A stretch of 24,905 nucleotides of DNA from a virus, in IMG/VR virus record IMGVR_UViG_3300010430_006925, positions 1-24,905 of that record; one strand, 5' to 3'. How positions within the stretch are numbered: the stretch's first letter is position 1; each line of letters begins with the position of its first letter. The notes beneath the pieces are model-generated. The model ran no database searches, was not told the DNA's origin, and saw nothing but the letters and a program-made list of their open reading frames with translations. This document shows, in pieces, positions 19,649-24,905 of this stretch. Made by a program: the position numbers and the translations under genes.

Positions 19649-20607
19649 GCAAAGAAGTACAGCCATTCCAGGAAGCGGCGCCAGCCACTATCGCCAATGC
19701 AGGAATGCAGTCCGGTGGCGCAATCGCATCCCTGGTCCCTCAGAACCTTGAAGACGCCTTTCGCCTGTCAAAGGCATTGTCCTCGGCGGGCGATATGGTT
19801 CCTGAGAGCTTCCGCGGAAATCCAGAAGCGACTATGGCCGCCATTATCCGCGGTATGGAGATCGGACTGGCGCCGATGCAGGCGCTTTCCAATATTGCCG
19901 TCATCAATGGCCGTGCCTCACTCTGGGGCGATTCCATCCCCGCCCTAATGCAGCGATCCGGCCACCATATCGACGTGGTAATTGAGGGCGAAGGCGACGC
20001 CATGAAGGCGGTCGCTACGCTGGAGCGCGGCGACACCGGAAAACGCTATGTCCGGGAATTCTCTGTTGCTGACGCCAAGGCTGCAAACCTATGGGGCAAA
20101 AAAGGCCCTTGGCAGACCTATCCCAAGCGGATGCTGACCCATAGGGCGCGCTCTTGGGCAGTGCGGGACGGCGCGGCCGACGCGCTGATGGGCCTTCAGA
20201 TTGCAGAAGAAATGCAGGATGTCCCTCCTCCCCGCGATGTGACGCCGCGCGAGGCCAAGCCCGGCGGTTTTGCAGCCCGTGCGCAGGCCGCCCGCCAGCA
20301 AGCGGAACCGGAAGACGCACAGGTCCCCACAGACGCGGCAGAGGACCCCACCTCTGACGAACAGCACACCGACACCCTCGACGGCGAAGTCCTCCCCAAC
20401 GCCGACGAGGATGCCGCCCCTGATGAGCAGCAGGGCCACGGCAGCACCGAACAGACCGAGGCCTACTTGGCTGGTGCTGCCGCATTTGGCGACGGCTTCG
20501 GATCCGGTGATTGCCCGCACAAAGAGGACGGTCCCGATAACACGGATTGGCTGCGCGGCTGGAACGATGCCTACAACGCGGCCGATCAGGAAGGCGGTGA
20601 CGCATGA
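19645..20607 (+). CDS. recT: RecT-like ssDNA-annealing protein with Rmf-like tail
   Basis: A 320-aa recombinase. Residues 20-190 match the RecT annealing domain: EDAFRLSKALSSAGDMVPESFRG, AAIIRGMEIGLAPMQALSNI and WQTYPKRMLTHRARSWAVRDG. Residues 190-265 are a disordered acidic Glu/Asp/Pro/Thr linker. The last 50 residues (AYLAGAAAFGDGFGSGDCPH and WLRGWNDAYNAA) resemble a ribosome modulation factor-like element. The annealer would pair ssDNA made by the RecE-like nuclease. The tail is an extra module beyond the usual ~270-residue protein. Confidence 0.85.
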   Translation: MSKEVQPFQEAAPATIANAGMQSGGAIASLVPQNLEDAFRLSKALSSAGDMVPESFRGNPEATMAAIIRGMEIGLAPMQALSNIAVINGRASLWGDSIPALMQRSGHHIDVVIEGEGDAMKAVATLERGDTGKRYVREFSVADAKAANLWGKKGPWQTYPKRMLTHRARSWAVRDGAADALMGLQIAEEMQDVPPPRDVTPREAKPGGFAARAQAARQQAEPEDAQVPTDAAEDPTSDEQHTDTLDGEVLPNADEDAAPDEQQGHGSTEQTEAYLAGAAAFGDGFGSGDCPHKEDGPDNTDWLRGWNDAYNAADQEGGDA

Positions 20608-20912
20608 GCCAAATCATCACCCTACAACAGGACGAAAGCCCTGAAACCGCAGAGAAGGTGAAGCGCAACGGTCTGGTCGCTCAGCAGGCTATGCAGCTGA
20701 TCTCAAAGCGGCACCGCAAGCTTGATCCAGAGCAATCCTTTGAAGCGGTCGCCAACACGATCGGCATCATCTGCGCTGAGTTCGTTCTCGATGCCCACGA
20801 GATCGCTGGAGCGGAGCTCTCCTCTGCAATGCGCGACCTCATCAACCTCCACATAGACCGGGCGCTTGCAGCTGTCGACGCCACGCCGGAAGACAAGAAA
20901 GGGATGATCTGA
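20604..20912 (+). CDS. small hypothetical protein (102 aa)
   Basis: A 102-aa helical protein (AVANTIGIICAEFVLDAHEIA, SSAMRDLINLHIDRALAAVD). It is coupled to recT by ATGA and ends one base before the next gene. Not recognised. Its place suggests a role in recombination or its regulation, but that is only location. Confidence 0.55.
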   Translation: MSQIITLQQDESPETAEKVKRNGLVAQQAMQLISKRHRKLDPEQSFEAVANTIGIICAEFVLDAHEIAGAELSSAMRDLINLHIDRALAAVDATPEDKKGMI

Positions 20913-20913
20913 G

Positions 20914-21258
20914 ATGTCCAATTTCACCTCCCCCGAAGACGCCAAGGCACTGCGCTGCCCTCTGGCCCGGACATTCGGTGATGACAAACCTCTGAGTTCG
21001 GAATGCCAGGGTCAGGTCTGTGCGGCCTGGCGATGGAAGCCGATCAGCGCCAAGGACCCGCGCTTTACCAAAGCGATCAACGAGGAAATGGAGCGCCTGC
21101 ACACCGAGCATATGAAAGAGCACCCGCTGTCCGACCGCAAGAAGGACGGGTTCCACCAGCAGGCGGTCAAGAACGTGAGCGCGGACAAGGAAGCATACGG
21201 CGTTCCCTCTGAGCCTGAGCTGGGCTTCTGCGGCCTTGGTGGAGTGCCTTTGCTATGA
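20914..21258 (+). CDS. hypothetical Cys-containing protein (114 aa)
   Basis: A 114-aa protein with CPLART near the start, CQGQVCAAWRWK at residues 31-42 and GFCGLGG near the end; these cysteines may bind zinc. The middle is a charged helix (KAINEEMERLHTEHMKEH). It starts one base after the upstream stop and overlaps the nuclease-like gene as ATGA. No family recognised. Confidence 0.55.
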   Translation: MSNFTSPEDAKALRCPLARTFGDDKPLSSECQGQVCAAWRWKPISAKDPRFTKAINEEMERLHTEHMKEHPLSDRKKDGFHQQAVKNVSADKEAYGVPSEPELGFCGLGGVPLL

Positions 21259-21647
21259 ACGAGTTCTCCCGCATTTATCGCCCCGAAATGTTGCCCAAGA
21301 TCCGGTCCGACGCGATCATGGAGGCTGCAAACGGCGCCCCATGCACGATCCGCATTGCATCATTCATACCCGGTCGAAAGTGCCTTGGCCGTGACACCAC
21401 CGTTGGCTGCCATCTCCCTATCTGGGGCAAAGGGACTTCCACCAAAGTCACCGACATGGCCGTTGGGTTTGGCTGCCGGGCTTGCCACGACATCATTGAT
21501 GGCGTCGATCGCGAGGCGCTGCGCTATCTGGAAAAGTACTATGGGGCGGCAATGCTGGAACGCCTCCTCAAAGGCCTCACCGAGACCCATGCCCTCCTCA
21601 TCCAGAAGGGCGTGATCGTGGTCCCAGATGGGGAGATCATCGCATGA
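21255..21647 (+). CDS. YbcO-like (DUF1364) putative HNH-type nuclease
   Basis: A 130-aa protein matching the YbcO/DUF1364 pattern of phage recombination-region nucleases. Cysteines C30 (GAPCTIRI) and C43 (GRKCLGRDTTVGCHLP) precede H53, then GKG...D and CRACHDIIDG (C74, C77, H78). The arrangement is that of a zinc-structured HNH (beta-beta-alpha-metal) fold. It probably acts on DNA structures in recombination. The start at 21255 overlaps the preceding stop. Confidence 0.8.
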   Translation: MNEFSRIYRPEMLPKIRSDAIMEAANGAPCTIRIASFIPGRKCLGRDTTVGCHLPIWGKGTSTKVTDMAVGFGCRACHDIIDGVDREALRYLEKYYGAAMLERLLKGLTETHALLIQKGVIVVPDGEIIA

Positions 21648-21766
21648 GCCGTCACCACTTCGATCCAAACGAGAGCGATCTCGTGGGCGCCGCCAAATTC
21701 GCCCTTGGCGTGGTTGTCGTCGCCGGAATCGTCATCGCGATCAGCACCATCGCATTGATGTTCTGA
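21644..21766 (+). CDS. small single-span membrane protein (40 aa)
   Basis: A 40-aa protein with a short charged N-terminus (MSRHHFDPNESDLVGAA) and one transmembrane helix of Val/Ile/Ala (residues 18-40). Start and stop overlap both neighbours (ATGA and TGATG), so it is very likely translated. Role unknown. Confidence 0.55.
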   Translation: MSRHHFDPNESDLVGAAKFALGVVVVAGIVIAISTIALMF

Positions 21767-21930
21767 TGGGACAGAAACCTTCACGACAGATCCACCTGCT
21801 CCGGCCCAGCTCCAATGGGATCACGAAACGCCAGATCCTGCGCGCATCGCAACTCAAGAGCCTGGCCACCCGGAAGAAGAAACCGACCCTCCCGAAACCG
21901 ACTTGGGAAAAAGACGAGGAGAAAAAATAG
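21766..21930 (+). CDS. small basic protein (54 aa)
   Basis: A 54-aa, highly basic protein (TKRQILRASQLKSLATRKKKP), coupled to the membrane protein by TGATG. No fold is apparent; the lysine-rich end (KDEEKK) suggests disorder. The longer frame back to 21628 runs inside the nuclease gene and is not preferred. Confidence 0.45.
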   Translation: MGQKPSRQIHLLRPSSNGITKRQILRASQLKSLATRKKKPTLPKPTWEKDEEKK

Positions 21931-21931
21931 C

Positions 21932-22240
21932 ATGTCATTCTTCGCTGAAATCCCTCCACTTGAAGCCCGTGTCCTCCAGGATCCCCTTGCGAGGGATGTG
22001 CTTGAAGCAGTTGGAGACATGATCGAGCGGCTGCAGAAAGTCTCCTCGATGGACCAGATCAATCGGCGCATGGGCGCGACCAGCAGAACGCTGGAGACAA
22101 CCACGCACCTCCTCTTCAATGCCGGCCTCTTGGACGCCAAGCCAGCGGGCCAAGGAAAATCCTACACCGACTACACGCTGACCGCGGCTGGCTGGAAAGC
22201 CATCCAACGGGAACAGCCGTTCTGGATAGCTCCCCTCTGA
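21932..22240 (+). CDS. winged-helix DNA-binding protein
   Basis: A 102-aa protein with a winged-helix region: SMDQINRRMGATSRTLETTTHLLFNAGLLDAK (about residues 34-65) followed by the wing SYTDYTLTAAGWKAIQ. A GAGGAGA ribosome binding site precedes the ATG at 21932. It could regulate operon genes downstream, which are separated from it by a hairpin-containing gap. Confidence 0.65.
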   Translation: MSFFAEIPPLEARVLQDPLARDVLEAVGDMIERLQKVSSMDQINRRMGATSRTLETTTHLLFNAGLLDAKPAGQGKSYTDYTLTAAGWKAIQREQPFWIAPL

Positions 22241-22244
22241 TGGG

Positions 22245-22315
22245 CGCCGGGACATGAAAGCCGTTCATCCCGTCCGGTTCCACCAGCCCGCAAAGGCCTC
22301 CCAATAGGCCCGGCG
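22245..22315 (+). promoter_or_regulatory. hairpin between 22240 and the DUF551-like gene
   Basis: CGCCGGG (22245-22251) pairs with CCCGGCG (22309-22315) around a long loop that includes a second GGCCT/AGGCC stem. TCTTTC follows, so a terminator is possible, but the usual CAAAGGAG ribosome binding site comes right after. Confidence 0.4.
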
Positions 22316-22345
22316 TCTTTCAGAGAGAAGCAAAGGAGAATGAGA

Positions 22346-22576
22346 ATGAAATGGGAACCGATCAGCACTTTTGAGGACGATGGAACACCAGTGGATCTAT
22401 GGGTTTCCGACGAGAATTACCCGGTCGGCGGTCAGAGATTTCCGGACATGACTTACCGAGAAGGCAGCGCTGGTGAGGCAAATGACTGGACTGGTGAAAT
22501 GCTGGACCTGTCCGACTGCAGCTACGGCCCGAGCGATGTGACCCACTACATGCGTGTAACCGCACCAGCCACCTGA
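22346..22576 (+). CDS. DUF551-like phage protein (76 aa)
   Basis: A 76-aa protein that begins WEPIST, carries a charged centre and ends VTHYMRVTAP, like the W-x-P...V-T-H-W-M of the DUF551 family common in phages. The start at 22346 is chosen over the ATG at 22340 because AAGGAG is 7 bases from it but only 1 from the other. The protein is short and of unknown role. Confidence 0.6.
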   Translation: MKWEPISTFEDDGTPVDLWVSDENYPVGGQRFPDMTYREGSAGEANDWTGEMLDLSDCSYGPSDVTHYMRVTAPAT

Positions 22577-22585
22577 CCTCAATAC

Positions 22586-22609
22586 CTGCCCCTGCGGTGT
22601 CGGGGGCAG
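22586..22609 (+). promoter_or_regulatory. hairpin upstream of the zinc-ribbon gene
   Basis: CTGCCCC (22586-22592) pairs with GGGGCAG (22603-22609) with a 10-base loop. It is followed by the GAGAGGAAG ribosome binding site for the ATG at 22636. Confidence 0.5.
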
Positions 22610-22635
22610 TGATGGAGAGCAGAGAGGAAGATGAG

Positions 22636-22824
22636 ATGCCGGACCAACCCCAATGCCAAAAATGTGGTCGGTTCATACCTTACAGCCGCGCAACGCTGTG
22701 TGGCGGTCTTGACGGGTTCCCTAGCCCAAGTTGGGACGAATGGTGGGACGGGATTTGTGAGAAGTGCGAGCGCAAAGATGCTGCTGAAAATGAACTAGAG
22801 CAAATGACCCAGGAGGCCCAATGA
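22636..22824 (+). CDS. small zinc-ribbon protein (62 aa)
   Basis: A 62-aa protein with two Cys pairs: CQKCGRFIPYSRATLCGG and ICEKCERK. The four-cysteine spacing suggests a zinc ribbon. MPDQPQ at 22636 follows GAGAGGAAG; the earlier ATG at 22597 overlaps the hairpin. Its stop overlaps the next gene as ATGA. Role unknown. Confidence 0.6.
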   Translation: MPDQPQCQKCGRFIPYSRATLCGGLDGFPSPSWDEWWDGICEKCERKDAAENELEQMTQEAQ

Positions 22825-23468
22825 CTGACCGCCCTATCCTATTCAGCGCGCCGATGGTTCAGGCCATCCTGCGTGAGATCTACAATCCGGGCGCCGGGAA
22901 GACGCAGACGCGCCGGGTGCTGAAGCCCCAGCCGAGTGGAGACGTTTACAGGTTCGGGTGGAGTGTCGGCCAAGGAGCAACATGGGCCGATCAGAATGGT
23001 GGTTACGACAAGCTGCCATTTTGGGCGGGGGACAAGCTCTGGGTCCGGGAGCAATGGTCAGGCGAGTGGGCATGGCATGACTGGAAGCCATCAACTCGGG
23101 TTTCAGGGGCTTATGGTGGGGAAGTCTATGACCGAAACACCATCTGGTATTGGGCCGATGGCAATCCCGAATATGGCGATTGGGAACGCCCTCGCCCCTC
23201 GATCCACATGCCACGATGGGCCAGCCGGATCACGCTTGATGTGACGGACGTGCGGGTGCAGCGGTTGCAGGAGATCGATGAACAGGACGCCAAGGCAGAG
23301 GGATACGAGCACGAAATCTACGCCACCCGCGCGTCGTGCTGGTTCCGCACCCTCTGGGACAGCCTGAACGCGGATCGCGGCTTCGGCTGGAGCGATAACC
23401 CGTGGGTCGTGGCGATCACCTTCCGCCCGCACCTCTGCAACATCGACCAGATGGAGAAAGCAGCATGA
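22821..23468 (+). CDS. phage ASCH-like conserved protein
   Basis: A 215-aa protein of a conserved phage family. The N-terminus RPILFSAPMVQAIL, then GKTQTRRVLKPQP, GDKLWVREQWSG, PSIHMPRWASRITLDVTDVRVQRLQ and NPWVVAITF are its blocks. The family contains an ASCH-like RNA-binding fold and is sometimes called a morphogenetic protein, but its task is not established. It overlaps both neighbours (ATGA), consistent with tight co-translation. Confidence 0.8.
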   Translation: MTDRPILFSAPMVQAILREIYNPGAGKTQTRRVLKPQPSGDVYRFGWSVGQGATWADQNGGYDKLPFWAGDKLWVREQWSGEWAWHDWKPSTRVSGAYGGEVYDRNTIWYWADGNPEYGDWERPRPSIHMPRWASRITLDVTDVRVQRLQEIDEQDAKAEGYEHEIYATRASCWFRTLWDSLNADRGFGWSDNPWVVAITFRPHLCNIDQMEKAA

Positions 23469-24415
23469 CCGTAGACACGAGCACAGCAGCCATCACGGAC
23501 CGCTGCCAGCACCTAGATCACTGCGCGCATGACGGCAAAAGCGAGGACGCCGCGCGCATGATGGCCCTTCTTTCAGAGCGGAACGAATGGATGTCGGCTT
23601 TCGGCCATTTCCTTTCCGAAATCCCGCTGCAAGACGTCTTGGGCGCATCAGGTTCTGTTCAAGACGCCATCGACTATTTCAAGGCGGCTATTGCCGAGCG
23701 CGACGCCCTGCGCGACCAACTAGCAGCGGCCCGGAATGAGGCGCTGGAGGAGGTGCGTCGCAAGATTGCAGGGCTAAGCCTGGGCAATCCTGAAGGCGAA
23801 ATTGGCGACGAGATTTTGCGCATTGCAGTAATGGAAATCGAAGACCTCAAGTCCACCACCCCTGCCACGCGCTGTGATGTTTGCGGTGACAGCGGGTCTG
23901 TATCCACCTTCGATATTGATCAGAATGGTGAGCATATTGAAATCGCATGCCCGGAATGTACTGCTTCCGCGCCGCACCAAATTGATCGAGTGTCGCTTGC
24001 TGATATTGAAGGGTACGGGACAAACAGTACCCCTGCCCCGCGCGAGACATTTCAGTCTCAGGTAAAGCCTTGGGAGTTCGATGCGCCATATGCTCTGACC
24101 CGAACAGAAACCCTTGGGAAGGTTTGGTATCAGCTTTCAGCGCATGGGGTGGGGATCGCATCGTTCTTAGTAGAAAGTTGGGGTAGCGAGCAAGCTTGCA
24201 TAGAGGCGGCATGGCATCATGCCTACGATACTGCCCCGCGCGAAGTAACCGTGCAGGAGGCATACCTTGCCGGGTTTATGGCAGCGGGCGAGGGATACAA
24301 TGGGGAGTACCCATTCCAAGACAAAGATGCTTCGCCAGAAGACTGCGATATGTGGGTTAATCAGCGCGATGAAGACCTCCGCGCCCTAGCACAGGAGGGG
24401 CAGAGCGATGTGTGA
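23465..24415 (+). CDS. hypothetical protein with Cys pair domain and Rmf-like tail (316 aa)
   Basis: A 316-aa mosaic protein. Residues 1-120 hold a His/Cys start and a coiled-coil helix (ERDALRDQLAAARNEALEE). Residues 136-165 carry CDVCGDSGSVSTF and CPECTAS, like a DnaJ-type or zinc-ribbon Cys pair. The C-terminus (VQEAYLAGFMAAGEGYNGEY) resembles an Rmf-like element, similar to the one on RecT. The start at 23465 overlaps the preceding stop. Confidence 0.6.
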   Translation: MTVDTSTAAITDRCQHLDHCAHDGKSEDAARMMALLSERNEWMSAFGHFLSEIPLQDVLGASGSVQDAIDYFKAAIAERDALRDQLAAARNEALEEVRRKIAGLSLGNPEGEIGDEILRIAVMEIEDLKSTTPATRCDVCGDSGSVSTFDIDQNGEHIEIACPECTASAPHQIDRVSLADIEGYGTNSTPAPRETFQSQVKPWEFDAPYALTRTETLGKVWYQLSAHGVGIASFLVESWGSEQACIEAAWHHAYDTAPREVTVQEAYLAGFMAAGEGYNGEYPFQDKDASPEDCDMWVNQRDEDLRALAQEGQSDV

Positions 24416-24698
24416 CGCACCGAAATACTGCAAAACGCGCGTATCCAAAGTCTTGGCAGACATCAATCGGCTCAGAACGGCTATCCGCGCGCACGATGAC
24501 GAGGCGGCAGAGCAGGCATGGGAGAAGGTCGAACGGTGGACCGGCTTCATAGCGGGTTCCGTTAGTCGCGCAGACACGCTCACTGCCCTGGAGCAAGAGA
24601 ACGCGCAGCTACTGCTGGTCAATGACCTCCTTGGAAAGCAACTCATCGCCGCATGGGATGAGATCAGTGCCCAAGAAGCCAAACAGGAGATCGGGTAG
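24408..24698 (+). CDS. helical hypothetical protein (96 aa)
   Basis: A 96-aa helical protein (KVLADINRLRTAIRAHDDEAAEQ, TALEQENAQLLLVNDLLGKQL) with probable coiled coil. The ATG overlaps the previous gene's last codons by 8 bases. It ends exactly before the excisionase-like gene. Not recognised. Confidence 0.55.
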   Translation: MCDAPKYCKTRVSKVLADINRLRTAIRAHDDEAAEQAWEKVERWTGFIAGSVSRADTLTALEQENAQLLLVNDLLGKQLIAAWDEISAQEAKQEIG

Positions 24699-24905
24699 AT
24701 GACGAGCCAATCCATACCAGACGACGCAAAGTTCGTGACAGCGACTCAGGCTATCAACTCCCCCCGGTGGCCATTTGGAAGGGACACCTTCTACAGGATG
24801 GTTAAGGAAGGCCATATCACCAAGAGACACCCCTACCCAGGTTCCCGTCCGGTCTACTCGGTCTCTGAAATCGACGGCATCTATGAGCAATCCAGCGGAG
24901 CATAG
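24699..24905 (+). CDS. excisionase / AlpA-like DNA-binding protein
   Basis: A 68-aa protein that reads like a winged helix of the Xis/AlpA type: a first helix (ATQAINSP), WPFGRDTFYRMVKEGHI as the recognition region, then RPVYSVSEIDGIYEQ as the wing and last helix. Such proteins bend att-site DNA for excision and are encoded beside the integrase. It abuts the preceding stop and ends at the window edge, so the neighbour beyond is not seen. Confidence 0.7.
   Translation: MTSQSIPDDAKFVTATQAINSPRWPFGRDTFYRMVKEGHITKRHPYPGSRPVYSVSEIDGIYEQSSGA

Noticed and set aside
1-24905. tRNA genes, insertion sequences or integrase
   Set aside because: I looked for cloverleaf-like stretches, transposase motifs and the tyrosine or serine recombinase signature and saw none. 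An att site cannot be placed within the window.

Overview
The window looks like the early half of a temperate bacteriophage genome or prophage from an alphaproteobacterium, most likely in the Rhodobacteraceae. The organism assignment is inference: it rests on GC-rich coding sequence, the codon style, and the combination of DnaB/O-like replication genes, RecE/RecT-type recombination genes and many small phage cistrons. No virion, lysis or integrase gene was seen. The last gene resembles an excisionase or AlpA-type DNA-binding protein, so an integrase and att site may lie just beyond the right edge.

Layout, left to right. (1) 1-360: two small leftward genes read from a promoter near 409-438. 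(2) 549-3723: a rightward accessory cassette with a DUF4942-like protein, a phage C5-cytosine-methyltransferase-like protein, three unknown genes and a small HTH protein. It ends in a hairpin that overlaps the last stop codon. (3) 3729-13532: one leftward early operon of about 9.8 kb in which almost every cistron overlaps or abuts the next. In transcription order it holds small HTH regulators, an Ala/Lys/Pro-tailed histone-H1-like protein, a RuvC-like resolvase, an O-like replication protein with an iteron array inside its gene, a DnaB-type helicase, a PD-(D/E)xK-like nuclease, tiny Cys-rich proteins, an MT-A70 adenine methyltransferase and several unknowns. (4) 13533-15646: the immunity region, with a Cro/C1-type repressor, a second regulator (HTH plus a possible PAS-like C-terminus) and a convergent GNAT-like acyltransferase gene. 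Each end carries a copy of the same 19-bp operator. (5) 15647-24905: a rightward operon for recombination and accessory functions. It holds a coiled-coil protein, a DnaQ-like exonuclease, a SpoU-type RNA methyltransferase, a RecE-like nuclease, RecT with an Rmf-like tail, a YbcO-like nuclease, a winged-helix protein, zinc-ribbon proteins, an ASCH-like phage protein and the excisionase-like gene.

How it fits together (inference): a repressor bound to the AATCTA-N7-TAGATT operators at 13542-13560 and 15541-15559 would silence both the leftward replication operon and the rightward recombination operon, as lambda CI does at OL and OR. Replication would start at the iterons inside the O-like gene, with DnaB encoded immediately downstream. 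A second regulatory layer is suggested by a GC-rich hairpin followed by a CGAAAGGA-like Shine-Dalgarno in front of nearly every gene outside the immunity region that has a real upstream gap.

The most unusual points are the duplicated operators, the two iteron families that are read in different codon frames, the recurrent hairpin leaders, and the paired HTH-PAS-like regulator and GNAT gene. All family names come from reading motifs by eye; no database search was possible.
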